From Cryptomeria japonica (Eukaryota; Streptophyta; Pinopsida; Cupressales; Cupressaceae), in assembly GCF_030272615.1 (NCBI RefSeq), contig NC_081413.1:100976239-101040238 (forward strand): a DNA stretch of 64,000 nt. Reading direction: 5' to 3'. Positions 1-11,077 of the stretch are shown here, piece by piece. Position numbers and translations under genes: made by a program. The first letter of the stretch is position 1. The number at the start of each line of letters is the position of its first letter. The notes under the pieces were generated by a model. The model was not told the origin of the DNA, made no database searches, and saw nothing but the letters and a program-made list of their open reading frames with translations.

Positions 1-310
1 GTGGAAAAAGGCCATCGTGTCATGGTAGGTTGGAAATCTTGTGATGGAACATGAATTAGGTCACTATGTTGAGGACAAGGTAAGCATTTCTTTAAAAACT
101 CACAACAATCATGTTCTATTATGGGCCAATAATATCCCACTCTCAAAAGTTGGTTGGCAAGGACATACCCACTCATATGAGCACCACAAGTTCTGGCATG
201 CACTTCTTTCATCACAAAATTAAATTTGTTTGAATTGAGACATCTAGCAAGGATGTCATGATAGTGTCAACGATATAGATTATCTCCTATAATTGTAAAT
301 CAGGCACATC
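1..310 (-). pseudogene. pol: Integrase N-terminal zinc-binding domain, partial (element A)
   Basis: The minus-strand translation shows a retroviral-type HHCC zinc domain: a VHARTCGAH segment, then about 30 residues later a KKCLPCPQH segment giving the two cysteines, with the family-typical GYYWP between them. This domain helps integrase multimerise and grip LTR ends. The catalytic DDE core would lie beyond position 1. Upstream residues contain stop codons. The adjacent second RNase H on the right fits the pol order of Tat-like elements. Confidence 0.75.
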
Positions 311-578
311 GAAGGATAAGATTTGATGGTCGAGATATGTTAGGTGGAAGGGTATTATCTTTAAGATAAGCATAAATTCCATGATAACAGGGTGGTTAGG
401 GATCAAAAATGTTACACACCATATCTATATGTGATGTTTCAAAAGTTGGCTAAAGAAGTTATTCAATCAGGAATTTATACTTTTGACTATTCGACTCCAT
501 TGCAATTAGTGACCCAATAGTACCCATGGCATTAGCTACTTTATTCTACGCTCTTGGGACTTGACCAAAAGTGATATT

Positions 579-900
579 CTAAAATTTCTTCTTGAGGCCA
601 TTAGCCATTCTCTTGTATGACAATAACTTATCACCCTTGGTTTGATATTCATCATTTACTTTTTTAACAACTAACTGTGAATCCCCATAAGCAAGGATAT
701 AAGCAATATTCCATTGCATAGCCATTTTAAGTCCTGCAATGAGACCTTCATACTCAGTAATATTATTTGTACAAGGGAAAGACAATTTGAAATATTTAGG
801 AAGAAGATCACCTTGTGGTGTGACAAACAAGAAACCTGCTCCTGACCCATTCTTTGTATGTGATCCATCGAAATAAAGTTTCTATGGACTCTATGTTGCA
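579..900 (-). pseudogene. pol: Second (archaeal/plant-type) RNase H of element A
   Basis: About 105 residues with the RNase H signature: FDGSHTKNGSGAG near the N-terminus (first catalytic Asp), NNITEYEGL (catalytic Glu) and AYGDSQLVV (third acidic residue). It would remove RNA from RNA:DNA hybrids during reverse transcription. It is separate from the RT-linked RNase H at 988-1700 and lies on the integrase side of it, the dual-RNase H layout of Tat-clade gypsy elements. The FDGS part is in frame with the rest but its first Met is internal, so the true N-terminus was fused to pol. Confidence 0.82.
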
Positions 901-987
901 ACTGTAAAAAACATACTCATCTAGAAATTCTACAATTAAAGGATGAGTATCTACTAGGGGAGTTTCTGCTAATTGATCTACAATTAC

Positions 988-1700
988 CTATCCTTTGATG
1001 ACCTTTCTATCTACATACTGGATATCAAACTCACTGAGCAACATGACCCATTTAGCCATATGGCCAATTAAATTTGTTTTGGATAACATGTATTTTAGAG
1101 GATCAATTTTAGAAATGAGCTTAACTATATGACTAAGCATATAATATTGAAGCTTTTGTGAACAAAAAATAACAACTAGACATGTTTTTTCCATGGGTGA
1201 ATAATTAAGCTCATATCCAATCAAGGTTCAACTAATGTAATAAATGGCACACTCTTTTCCTTGATCATCATGTTGGGCAAGGAGTGCTGCCACTCCCACT
1301 AGAGTAATTGAAATATATAGAAGGAATGGTCTTCTTGGAATGGGTGGCATCAACATTGGAGAATGAGATAAATATTCTTTTATTCTATCAAATGCATGCT
1401 GACATTGAGCATCTCACTTGAATTATGTACCTTTCTTGAGAAAATGTGTGAATGGTTGACATTTATCTACCAACTGAGCAATAAATTGCTTGATAGATTA
1501 CAGCTTTCCTTGAAGGCTACACAAATTTCTCAGTGTTTTAGGAGGAGACATTCCTAGAATTGCCTTGACTTTCTTAGAGTCAACTTCAATGTCGTGCCTG
1601 GAGACTATAAAAACAAGGAGTTTACCTAATGTATCTCCAAATACACACTTTTAAGGATTGAGGCGTAACTTTTATTTAGCCAAAGGTTCAAAAATTTGTT
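988..1700 (-). pseudogene. pol: RT-linked RNase H region of element A
   Basis: The readable part (988-1224) ends in LLSEFDIQYVDRKVIKG, very typical of the end of the Ty3/gypsy RNase H (usual form LLSEFDIxYVxxKAIKGQ), preceded by GYELNYSPMEK and a LVVIFCSQKLQYYM helix. The section 1225-1700, between this and RT, is broken by stops in all frames and holds the connection domain in degraded form. Function in a live element is degradation of the RNA template. Order RT, RNase H, second RNase H is collinear. Confidence 0.75.
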
Positions 1701-2277
1701 CAAGGATAGCTAGATGTTCTGCCCTGGTTTTTTATTTTCCTAGAATGTCATCTACATAATCCTCCAGTATCTTATGCATGTGATCATGGAATATTACTGT
1801 CATATCATGTTGATATATGGTACCTACCTTCTTAAGACCAAAGGGCATAACTTGATAAAAAAAGGTGCCCCAGGGAGTGGTAAATGTTGTTTTATATTGA
1901 TCATTCTCTGCAATTTTTATCTGATTATAACTTGAAAAACCATCCATAAGGGAGAGAATCTTATGTCTTGTTGTCAAATCCACTAAGATATAAATGTTAG
2001 GAAATGGAAAATCATCTTTTGGACATGCTTTATTGAGGTCTCTGAAATCTGTACAAACTTGGATGGCTCCATTAGGTTTAGAAATAGGCACCATGTTAGA
2101 AATCCATTCTGAATAGTCAATAGGTCGAATAAATTTGACTTCTAACAAATTTTCCAATTCTACTTTGACCAATAATGAAATCCAAGGATGCATCTTTTGA
2201 AGCTTTTTCTTAATAGATGTAACATTTGAATCAACGACTAAATGGTGTACAACAAGTTCAAGATGAAGTCCTAGCAT
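1700..2277 (-). pseudogene. pol: Reverse transcriptase of element A
   Basis: An open stretch of 181 codons on the minus strand covers the RT fingers and palm. Visible motifs: VCTDFRDLNKACPKDDFP, LMDGFSSYNQI (first catalytic Asp), TTPWGTFFYQVMPFGL, and the YVDD box near the end. The usual FGLKNAGATYQ appears as FGLKKVGTIYQ, so it has drifted. The reading frame closes just after YVDD; downstream palm/thumb is only present as fragments. Confidence 0.88.
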
Positions 2278-2307
2278 GCCTACATAGGACCATGCAAAAT
2301 TAATAGG

Positions 2308-3539
2308 CTATTTATAAAGGATATGAAAGAAAACTTGAAACTCTTCATCAGATAAAGATGGTACCACATATGTAACCCGAGGATTTTCTATAGTTCCTAA
2401 ATTAACTTCTCTGGTTTTATCAATGAGAATTGGGGATTTATCAGGAATTTGTATGTCTATGAGAGGAAGAGGGGATTCCTCATCTTCTAGCGCCTCAGAG
2501 AGATTTTCACCAGAAGATACACCCTTCATTTTTACTTTTTTTGGAATCTATAGGTGCCTCAAAAAGGTTTTCACCTATAGATAATTAAGGATCCCCTCTT
2601 CCCCAAAATAGCCTTGAGAGTCCAACTGATAAACTGTATTCAGAACTGGATGATAATATGGTGTACACTCAGTCGCTCCCAAAAATTGCAAGAGCATACC
2701 ATCATTATGAAATGTATCAAGGTGTGCAATAGTTTGACCCCAATCAATGAGCTCAAGATAGCAAAGGGAAAGGATAATTACAAGAATGGATGTGTCAAAA
2801 AGGGTGGATGTGCCAAAGCACGAGGAGCTATCTATATCTTTGAATGCTTGTTTGACAACCTCCTCCGGTATATCTTCAATATCATTCAAAACATTTTCAT
2901 GGTTTCTAGAAGTGCCTTCTAAAGTTGAGGGTTCATTAGAAGAATGTCCAAAAGTAAGCCCTTGATGACGAACATTTGTAATTGGATCAACAGATCTTCT
3001 GACTCCATGTTCTTCTTGTCCTAATCTACCACCTTGATAATCTCATTTCATGGTAGCCAACTTGTGTGCTACTAGGCATTTTTCTTTAAAATGTTTAAGG
3101 GAAACATCTTTGTCTTCAGTAACATCTTTGAAAAGCCACTGATTAATATCTCCCTCTCTAACTTCATGATTGAGTTCATGATGGGATTGGAATGTAGTAG
3201 AAACACACATTCCAATCACACGTTCTTTGTTCTTTTGTTCTTTAGTTGGTTTCCCATGAGTATGAGGATCTAGAGGTAATGTACCCATTGCAAGGGTTTC
3301 TTGTAAGGCATATTCACCATAGCCAACATCGTTGATCTTGAGCTGGGAAAAGGTGGATGAAACAAAAGCTTTTCCTTTAAGAGTAGTGAGTATGGAGTCA
3401 CGGTCAACATATGAAGATGATGGAGTAGTTTGAGGAATTTCAAAGTTAATTCCTGGGCAATGATGGGAATATGGGAAAGATGTTTTAAGAGCATGACAAT
3501 ATTCAAATGGTTGAGTGTCACCACGATTAGTAATTTCAC
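2308..3539 (-). pseudogene. Protease-RT linker of element A, degraded
   Basis: Several short minus-strand open stretches (2308-2529, 2575-2889, 3043-3288, 3270-3539) in different frames lie between protease and RT. They contain acidic and Ser/Pro-rich sequence such as DEESPLPLIDIQIPDKSP and no catalytic motif. Position and composition fit the poorly conserved linker of this lineage. At least two frameshifts are needed to connect them. Confidence 0.5.
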
Positions 3540-3588
3540 AACCTTGGTAGGGAAATTTTAAACATTGGTGTTAGGTGGATGACATAGC

Positions 3589-3860
3589 CTACATAGCATG
3601 AATCCACGAGCGACCAAGAAGGATATTGAATGGAAGATCAAGATCAACAACATGACAAAGAGTATCTTGTGTTACTAGGACCACTTGAATTGGAAGATTA
3701 ATCATTCCTACTAAGGTTCTCTCTGCATTATCATATGCTTTAATAGTGATGCACTGGTTATGCAAATTCATGATAATATAACCGTGTAACAAATTTCAAT
3801 GTACAAATATTTAGGGTAAAACCATTATCAATCAACACCCTCTTTACTTTATAATCCTTG
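3589..3860 (-). pseudogene. Retropepsin-like aspartic protease of element A
   Basis: The minus strand encodes a degraded aspartic protease. The active-site region reads VLIDNGFTLNICTL at about 3835-3795, where living relatives have D-G/S-G-A, so the catalytic Asp is kept but the flanking Gly/Ala are changed. The C-terminal half ends in LPFNILLGRSWIHAM, the conserved ILLGRxW motif of gypsy proteases. It would cleave Gag-Pol. A stop separates the two halves. Confidence 0.75.
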
Positions 3861-3973
3861 ATAACAACTTTGATATTAAGCAAATGAATATGATGGGGAT
3901 CAGGAACCATGGCATCAGATTGGGTAAAAATGAGATGGTATGTAGCAGATAAATGTGCTACTAAATATTGGAA

Positions 3974-4390
3974 TTACATTGGATCTATGTTACTAGGTAC
4001 ATGAGTTTCTTGCAATGCACGATTAAGGATTTCTTGATGTGTGGGTGAAGCTTTCAACAAATATAAAATGGAGATCTGTGTAGGGGTCTTACCTAAATAT
4101 TCAAGAATATTATACTGTGTTGATACAAGCACTTGAGATGGAGTAGGTGGAGTAGGAGGCGGAGCTCCAAGAACAGTCATGTGAGCTCCTCTAGTGGTTG
4201 CAACGCATTGGGTATCAAGTCCCTTGACTTGAATCATATTAACATGTTTCTCTATCTGAGTAACACAACCTATTGTAGGACCATAATTAAATGGAACCTT
4301 GTTGTAATTGATTTTATTGGTGGCACAAATCTGACTAGCATTGGACGTAATGGTTTCTTCTTGATGTTTGGAAAGAGAAACTTTATACAT
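3974..4390 (-). pseudogene. Gag-protease connector of element A
   Basis: An open stretch of 138 codons. The C-terminal third, NILEYLGKTPTQISILYLL followed by a helix and an ETHVPSNID tail, matches the helical segment typically found just before protease in Tat/Athila-type plant gypsy elements. The middle is proline-rich (GAPPPTPPTPSQ). No enzymatic function expected; likely a processed spacer of Gag-Pol. Confidence 0.65.
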
Positions 4391-4413
4391 ACCTAAATCT
4401 GCATTGGGTGACT

Positions 4414-4599
4414 TTACTTGGTAGGGTCAACATAAATGTTTCCTTTATCAATGAGATCTTGGACTAGATGTTTGAGTTTCATGCATTTATTTGTTGCATG
4501 ACCCTTGACACAATGATAAGCATAGTATTCATTTTCCTTACACCAATCAGGCTTGGGTTTGGAATCATCAAATGCTATTGTCTGTGGATATACAACCAT
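4414..4599 (-). pseudogene. gag: Gag nucleocapsid-like zinc region of element A
   Basis: The segment WCKENEYYAYHCVKGHATNKC followed by KLKHLVQDLIDKGNI is the zinc-binding part of Gag of this gypsy lineage, which packages genomic RNA. The spacing is degenerate: one of the expected cysteines near the N-terminus appears as Tyr/Ala. The basic helix KLKHLVQDLIDKG is well preserved. Between 4600 and 4938 only Gln/Ser/Thr-rich low-complexity gag remnants are seen. Confidence 0.7.
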
Positions 4600-4938
4600 A
4601 TTGTACTACTCCATACATTTGAAGATCACATCCAAGGGTTCCCCCAGGGGTGTAAATTGAAATCATGAATTATTATAAGTAGTCTGTTGAGGAGAAGCTT
4701 GAGAAATAGTGATGGTGTTGGTATGATTAGTTGGTACATTTGATGTCAAAATTTGAGGAGTACGATAAGCCTAAGGTGGTGGATCAACATCTAATGTTAA
4801 TGATGAATGAATATATGATTGTTGATTAGAGTATGCTTGTGTAGGTGGTGGTTTAGCAACCACGACTATTTGAACTATTTTAGAATTAGTAAAACCATCT
4901 CCTACAATGTTCTTATTTTTCTTCCAATATATTTACCT

Positions 4939-5148
4939 CTAACCACTTGAGTTATTAGAATATTCTTTATAAATATTTATGACTCCCTCATCAATCAAGG
5001 CTTGTTTTATTGATGGTCCTTTGGTCATGATATATTTGAATGTAGTTTCACAATTTAAGAAAATATGATATGCAAGCTTTGGATGTAGATTACTGATGAA
5101 TATCAAAACCAATTGAGTATCAAGTACTATACAAAGGAAATGACCCAC
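4939..5148 (-). pseudogene. gag: Gag core fragment of element A
   Basis: The minus-strand sequence FISNLHPKLAYHIFLNCETT followed by FKYIMTKGPSIKQALIDEGVI is a recognisable Gag segment of Tat/Athila-like elements. Upstream gag (matrix and most of capsid) is missing: at about 5105-5150 the sequence switches to the plus-strand 3' UTR of element E, so this is an internal break point. Confidence 0.65.
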
Positions 5149-5271
5149 AAGGGTTCCCCATCCTTAGATATAGTCCAAAAAAAGCAAAAAAGAGAAAAAT
5201 ACAACCAAAAAAAAAAAAAGTGAAAAAAGAGAAAAAGAGCAAAAAAGTAAAGAAAAATGGTTCGCCCTCTA

Positions 5272-5334
5272 GTGAAAACCTGGCAAACAGGTGCTTTGGG
5301 AAAGTACCATGGTGAAAACCTGGCAAACAGGTGC
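5272..5334 (+). repeat. Paired 23-bp direct repeat in the E 3' UTR
   Basis: The 23-bp sequence GTGAAAACCTGGCAAACAGG plus TGC occurs at 5272-5294 and again at 5312-5334, separated by 17 bases. It follows a strongly purine-rich tract (5175-5265, long A runs). I associate this motif with the region downstream of integrase in plant gypsy elements (from memory, unverified). Confidence 0.8.
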
Positions 5335-5578
5335 CATGTGTAACAAGATCATTGCTCTGTCATCTGTCATGACCTCTAGCTATGCTTTTTCTCGGCCAGT
5401 TTATCATGTCTATCTTTGTCTTGACCCAATGTTCTATTCTAGGCCTGTGATTGGTCAACATCATTATCATACCCCGGTTTCTTGTACATATGTTTTGGTC
5501 CCGATCTATGTATGTCTTTTAGTTGCGCATTGGGTGCGTTCCCCTTGTCATGATCAATCACTGGAACTTTTGCATCTA

Positions 5579-5760
5579 AAAATGTCCTGAAAAAATCATA
5601 AAAATTGAAAAATGTCCTGAAAAAAATCATAAAAATTGAAAAATGTCCTGAAAAAATCATAAAAATTGAAAAATGTCCTGAAAAAAATCATAAAAATTGG
5701 AAAATGTCCTAAAAAAAATCATAAAAAATTGAATAATGTCCTAAGAAAATCCCTACAAAG
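5579..5760 (+). repeat. 30-bp tandem repeat, six copies
   Basis: Six copies of a 30-32 base unit built on AATGTCCTGAAAAAATCATA followed by AAAATTGAA start at 5581, 5611, 5642, 5672, 5703 and 5735. The last two are more diverged. The array lies in the non-coding 3' region of element E. The rest of 5761-6673 shows no gene; it is AT-rich 3' UTR. Confidence 0.92.
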
Positions 5761-6673
5761 TCAAATAAAGTCCCAAAAAGATGAACACAAAACAAACAAA
5801 AAAATCATTAAAACCCAAAAACAAGCATTTTGTCAATAAACGATCCCCTTTGTGCATAGACAGCCCACTGAGTATACATCCAATGACACGTAATCCAATG
5901 TTGTGCTTTACTGCAAATCACGCATAAACAGATGAACTTTTTCAATCAAACCAAGACATTCAAATTGATCAAAATTGTCATATCAATCAACCTCAATATC
6001 ATTTGTTCTTTTCACTACTATCATGGGTCTTATACAGGGTGTGGTATACTCAAAACCAAACTGTGTCCTGTCTTAGATGGGGTACCGCATGTCCTAAAAC
6101 CAGACAGCATGGCTGTCCTATCAGCACTTTCAACTTTTGACAATGAAGATCAAGATGTTTGTTTGATTTGTTGGAATTTGTGCATTTTATCTTTTTATTG
6201 ATTTATCTTTGGCTCCAGTCATGTTCCTATGTTGCTCGATGATGTCACTGAGTGATTTAGAGTGACCAGGATGGTTCATGATCTTTTTCTTTTTTGTTGT
6301 GATTGTTGTTTGTCTGTGATGTGTCTATCTTTTGCAAAAAGGGTTGCATTTTAACTCTGGCCTTCAATGCCATGATGCTACGCATCCATTTTGCTACATT
6401 AAAATAAAGGTTCTCACCTACAAAGTGCATTAGTGAAAGCAAGTTTTTCTGCATCTCTACTTGTTTTCTGTCTCATTTCTTCTTACTAAAATTTCTTCCA
6501 TCATTCTTGGCAGTCTGTTTGATCCTATCATGTTCTATCATTCTTATCGATCAATTGGCCTATTTTCTGCATGTTTTCGGCCAATTCCTCGAGGGGGCAT
6601 GCATATGTCATTGTCATTGTCTGGGGCATTTTCATTACTGTTCTTTGAAACAACACTTAAAATCGCATTGTCT

Positions 6674-6688
6674 CAAAGAGGGGTAAAA
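6674..6688 (+). promoter_or_regulatory. Polypurine tract of element E
   Basis: CAAAGAGGGGTAAAA lies immediately before the LTR start TGTAGACACC, the position of the plus-strand DNA primer in LTR retrotransposons. It defines a 3' LTR for an element lying to the left. Confidence 0.8.
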
Positions 6689-6982
6689 TGTAGACACCTA
6701 AAAATGGTCAACGCTTGCGGAGTCATACTTTAACATTTGCGCATTGCCTCATTTTAGGTTTTTGCGTCGCATTAACATTTCTCCTATGTCACGCACTTGG
6801 TCTTTATCATTTGCGAGCATCGAGTCGTTCTTCTACATTCTTCATTCATCTCGCTCTCAAATTTGGTCTTATCGACAACACTATCTAGTCATGATTTTGA
6901 TCACATCAATGTGTGTGCTCATTTGTCAACATTTTGGACATCGTCAATCCTAATTAGGGTTTTGTCCTCTTATTAATCTTGT

Positions 6983-7160
6983 CATCTTGCGATCAATTTG
7001 TCATCGATCGTTGTCATCTTGTCATCTTGTGATCGATTTGTCATCGATCATAGTCATTTTCAATCTTGTCGTTTTGCAATCTATTTTGTCATCGATCCTT
7101 GTCCTCTTGTCAATTTTGTCATTTTGCGATCAATTTGCCATCAACCGTTGTCTGTCTCAA
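6983..7160 (+). repeat. Imperfect tandem units in the E LTR U3
   Basis: Four diverged units of the form CATCTTGCGATCAATTTG followed by TCATCGATCGTTGT begin near 6983, 7022, 7069 and 7121. They contain overlapping GATCAAT/ATCGATC palindromes. Tandem units upstream of a TATA box in U3 are a common retrotransposon enhancer layout; that role is inference here. Confidence 0.6.
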
Positions 7161-7773
7161 TTATGTCAATTTGGATCAATTTGTCATTGTTCCTCGTCAA
7201 TTGGTGCATTTATCAATTAAATCATTTTATCACATTGATCAATTTATCAATTAGAATCATGATCGAGTCAATTATCTTTCATCAAGACCTAATTGTCCTC
7301 TTTGCACTGCTAATTCATCTTCTAGGGTTTCGTGATTTAATCATTTAACCTTGTTTTTCATTTCTCCCTTTAGGATTAATAAATTATTTATTTATTCTAA
7401 GTCTTCTCATCGCAATTAAATATTCATTTAATTGGCTAATTATTCCTCTTTTTGTGAATTAATTAATAAATGATAAATTATTAATTAATTTACCTAATTT
7501 TCTAATTTTCTAATTTTCTAATTCCTAATTTCAATTCTCTCCTTTTTTTCTCCTAATTTCATGGGAATGACATTTCAATTTGTCATAATTTGTCATAATT
7601 GACAATCAATCAATTTTTGACATAGAAATTTGTCATATTTTGTCATGAATTATCAATCAATCAATTTTGCATAGAAAGTGCATAATTTGTCATAATTTGT
7701 CATAATTGACATTATTGATTTGCAATTTCCATTTGAATTGAATCATGCTAATTTGATCATTTCTCCAATTTGT

Positions 7774-7782
7774 CTATAAATT
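7774..7782 (+). promoter_or_regulatory. TATA box of the E LTR
   Basis: CTATAAATT on the plus strand within the LTR, in AT-rich context followed by a pyrimidine-rich stretch. Position within the LTR fits the U3/R boundary. Not experimentally supported here. Confidence 0.5.
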
Positions 7783-8141
7783 GGATGAATTTCTTCAATC
7801 AAATCCCTAATTAGATTATCGAATTTCTAATCACTTTGTCAAATCAATCACACTTCGAGTACTCTTGCACCAATATCTTATTTACTTGCTTTCATCTCAT
7901 GTGTGTGCACTTGAAGGTGAGATCCACAACAAAGGATATTTGGAGAAGAAAGAAGGACAATGGAGCCGCATGAAGGAAGCATTTAGATCTACATTTGGTT
8001 TGCATAGTCTTTAGTTTTGAATGATTCATTTTCATGTCTCTATTGAGTGTGTTAGGATTGATCATTGCAATCTGCTTTTGTGATTGAGCTATTATTAATA
8101 CTACTTGCTTTGATAATTCCACATTTCCTAGCTACATTAAT

Positions 8142-8158
8142 TGGTGAACCCGATGTGA
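8142..8158 (+). promoter_or_regulatory. Primer-binding-like site of element E
   Basis: TGGTGAACCCGATGTGA begins 5 bases after the LTR end. A TGG start at this spot is expected for a site complementary to a tRNA 3' CCA end. I could not match it to a particular tRNA by eye. Confidence 0.6.
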
Positions 8159-8250
8159 ATACTAACCATCTAATCATGTCTTGAGTGCCTTTTGAGTTGA
8201 TTTGCAGGCCAAAAAACCCAAAAACAGGGTAATGTAGGGTTTTCTGGGAC

Positions 8251-8372
8251 ATTCTGCACCTGTGTAAGACAACTTGCGCCTGTGTTAAGCATTCTTCACT
8301 TGTGTTAAAGACATTTTGTGCTTGTGTCATGAGTTCTGCGCCTGTGTCATGAGTTCTGCACCTGTGTAAAGT
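8251..8372 (+). repeat. About 20-bp tandem repeat in the E leader, six copies
   Basis: Six units of TTCTGCACCTGTGTCATGAG-like sequence follow one another with small length changes. They lie in the untranslated leader downstream of the primer site. The rest of the leader (8373-9650) contains no ORF with recognisable protein similarity; it ends where homology to the Copia F LTR starts. Confidence 0.8.
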
Positions 8373-9649
8373 CCAGAAACAGGGGTAAAAATGCAGTGTT
8401 TTACTTGAAAATTGTTTGTTTTGCATTCTATTTTCTGCTTTTAGTTTTTGGTACTAATTCTTTGTGCAGTACCTTGGCATACACATGGCAAAGACAAACA
8501 AATGAAACTACTAACACATTTTATGCAAGTTTGATAGTCAAAGACTAAGCATATCAAACTTCTGACTTGGGTTTTGCAGGTTGCCTTGGACTACAACTAC
8601 ACCTTGTGTTTGCAATTAATTTTTAGGCACCTAGTGATATCTAAATATGATGGAATGAATCTATGCTTGATTTGATTTTTGAGTTTGACATTGGAGTAGG
8701 AGAGTATGCTCTCATCCTTCTTAGGGTGATCAGAAATCCAGATCTTCAATACCATGCTCATGTCTTTGATTGTTTGTCACCTTTAGAGGGCCTGCCTTCC
8801 CGACCATTTGCTTTTGCAAGAAAGTGATAATCGTGAGAAGGTAACAACCCAAAGTGAGTATGGCTAGAATACCTTGGCATTCTAACTCACTATAAAAAAA
8901 TACCTGATGAGCGAAAGCTTTGAAGGAAGGGTTACATGGGAATTGCAGTTACTTGGGAAGTGATGACCCTTGAACTCTTTCTCATATCAACATCTAAGTA
9001 GGACCTCATGGTCTAAATCATGCTTGCGCAACTACATTTGTTTGGTATCTTGATGGGCTTAATGTCTCAATCACACTTGCGTGACATCAAGGAGTAATGC
9101 TTAACAGAAATCCTTACTAAACACCTTGTTTTTAGAGGCCAAAACCCTTCTAGTTGCTTGAGAAGGACAAGTTTGGATACTTGGAAGAGATACTAAGTTT
9201 TCCATGGGGAGATTTCCATGGGGACTGATGCTTGGCTGCCCTGAGAAGTGAGTGTCGTGGAGGGGAGCCCGCGGGTTCAAGCATCTATGTATTCTCCTTG
9301 AATCCCATAACAAGTCTACCTCTCAAGTACCTAATGTCCTTGCCTACCATAAGAAATGTGGGAATGAGCATGATTGTATTGAGTCTAAGTTGAAATATCT
9401 TGTCTTCTTTGCTTGTCAAAAGTTGAATTGCATCTCATTTCAAAAACAAGGCAAATTGGTTCAAAACAAGGTTAAACACAAGAACATTTCATTCAACAAA
9501 GTTCAAAACACCTTCAAACATGGTTGTCAAACATTGTTCAAAATCTTGTCTCAATATTCATGTCACTTAGATTTAGGTTCATCCTAGGTTGCATGTTGCA
9601 AAGTCATTTGTCAAGTACCAAGGTTAGGTTTCACCTAAGTCATACTCCT

Positions 9650-11063
9650 TTGCATATCAAACACCATAAAGAAATCATAAAGATAGCTTCACCTACTCTA
9701 ATCAGCATCTGGACAATTTGCATTGATGATGATGCCAATGAATTTGATCTCTGAGTTCAGATCTGTCTTGAGCCACACCCTTCTTCTCTCGACCCATGAT
9801 TCATGCTTTTGACATTAATGTCAACTAGTCACCACCTACCTCACCGACAACACTTCATCGACCACAACATGGATGACACTTGTCTCCTAAATGTCATCTT
9901 TGTCAGCATCCACCTCTTCTAAGTCTTATGTGTCAGTCCAAATAATATCACCGACCAACTACACAATTGAGTTCATCTACCGATTCTCTTACCCGATGGG
10001 TTCTACCCTAACCGGTCTGCCTTCAAACTTGCACTTTGTTTCTTTGCTGGTGGAACACCCTTACCGATCATCACACTTGCCAACACACCTCATGCACATC
10101 TTCAACAGATGGGAGCCTTCACTTCTGCACCTTATCAGCTTTACAGGTGGACATAATTACCAGTAACCACCTTGATGACACCATGTCATCAACCTTCAAC
10201 AATCTCCATCTATCTGCATCTGTGGAAACACCTTTCTCCATCTTCAATCAAGTTGCGGTATCTGTCTGCAATCCTTCAACTTGGCCTTCTTCATCAATAG
10301 ACCGGTTCTCCTATCAAGTGGTTTGTTAAAGTGACAAACCTATCCTTCCTACTCTGTATCAAAAAATCATCGTGTCTACCCTTGTTGATTCGGTGCACAT
10401 CTTTGATTTCATGTACCTAGATCAACTTAGTGTTTCACCAGTTCATCCGATGAGAGCCTTTAGCCTAGCCACCATCTACTCTTTTGTCTTATCTCGGAGG
10501 ACTAAGATACATTGCATGCATAATGGGAGATAAGATCCACTTACCAGTAGGAGTGGATCCTTGTCATCTGCATCTGATAATGTACCAATATGGCTTCCCT
10601 GTTTGAGCAAGCATATCTTCAAAGAGGCATATATAATCTAGTTAGGCACACTCTTTGTGAGTTTTCTCATCATCTGGTGACTACATCTTTATCTAGTGGG
10701 AGTCCTTTTGTTTCACATCCAAACATCCAACATCATATCAGTTGGTCACCCTGCTTGCTCACTTGTCGGTTGGCAACAATACACTGCCAATATATCACTT
10801 ACTGGTTTTTATCCAATACCGGTCTCTAGTCCTTATTGTCTTCAACACAAGCCAACCCTAACTTGTGTACCGGTGACTCTAATAATCATTATGTTAGATG
10901 ACATTCTCTTCCTTACCGGTGACAGGCTATACCAGTAACCTACTATTCTAGTTGACATCAATGACACAATTACTGGTTGACATCAATGACAACTATACCA
11001 ACAATCTCTCATACTGGTTTCCATCCTATACCAGTTGACATCAATGATAACACAATGCCAACA
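9650..11063 (-). repeat. 3' LTR of Copia element F, truncated
   Basis: Sequence from about 9650 aligns with the interior of the F LTR at about 15620 and with the solo LTR at about 52160, and ends with CAATGCCAACA at 11063, the same terminus as the other copies. On the minus strand this end reads TGTTGGCATTG and follows a polypurine tract, so it is the start of a minus-strand 3' LTR. About 1.1 kb of the far end (the TGTTGAACA side) is missing against element E. Confidence 0.8.
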
Positions 11064-11077
11064 ATCTCCCCCTTTGT
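11064..11077 (-). promoter_or_regulatory. Polypurine tract of F (first internal region)
   Basis: On the minus strand GACAAAGGGGGAGAT abuts the LTR start TGTTGGCATT. The same tract recurs next to the C LTR (31959) and, slightly changed, at 47818. Confidence 0.8.

Larger units (their letters stand above)
1..5130 (-). mobile_element. Ty3/gypsy element A (Tat-like), truncated at both ends
   Basis: Read right to left on the minus strand, this stretch gives gag fragment, CCHC-like region, protease, reverse transcriptase, RNase H, a second RNase H and the start of integrase. That is the Ty3/gypsy order with an additional plant/archaeal-type RNase H between the RT-linked RNase H and integrase, a feature known from the Tat clade. 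No LTR of its own is present: integrase runs off the left end of the window and gag stops at about 5130, where plus-strand element E begins. Coding frames are broken by stops and frameshifts, so the element is dead. The 270 bases between integrase and the second RNase H (about 311-578) hold no recognisable domain. Confidence 0.85.
6689..8136 (+). repeat. LTR of element E (1,448 bp)
   Basis: Starts TGTAG and ends CTACA, a perfect 5-bp terminal inverted repeat. It is preceded by a polypurine tract and followed by a primer-site-like sequence. A TATA box (CTATAAATT, about 7774-7782) lies about 1.08 kb in, so U3 would be long and R-U5 about 350 bp. Internal repeats at 6983-7160 and AT-rich runs of TTTGTCATAATT at 7580-7715 are part of U3. 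Minisatellite-derived short ORFs in this stretch are not genes. Confidence 0.85.
5130..9650 (+). mobile_element. Ty3/gypsy element E: 3' UTR, LTR, and leader
   Basis: Plus-strand sequence with non-coding landmarks of a gypsy element: purine-rich 3' region with short repeats, a polypurine tract at 6674-6688, a full LTR at 6689-8136 opening TGTAGACACC and closing CTAGCTACA, then a primer-binding-like site and a long leader. Having a polypurine tract before and a primer site after the same LTR means the LTR served as the 3' LTR of one copy and the 5' LTR of another. No gag or pol of E remains; both flanks are cut, by A on the left and by Copia F at about 9650 on the right. Confidence 0.75.

Noticed and set aside
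6987-7348. Overlapping plus-strand ORFs rich in Ser/Ile/Leu
   Set aside because: They lie in tandem units of the E LTR U3, in two frames with similar repeated residues, so they are by-products of repeats.
8142-8158. Assignment of the E, D and J primer sites to specific tRNAs
   Set aside because: I could not match the 3' ends to a tRNA by eye with confidence; only the Copia initiator-Met sites are secure.
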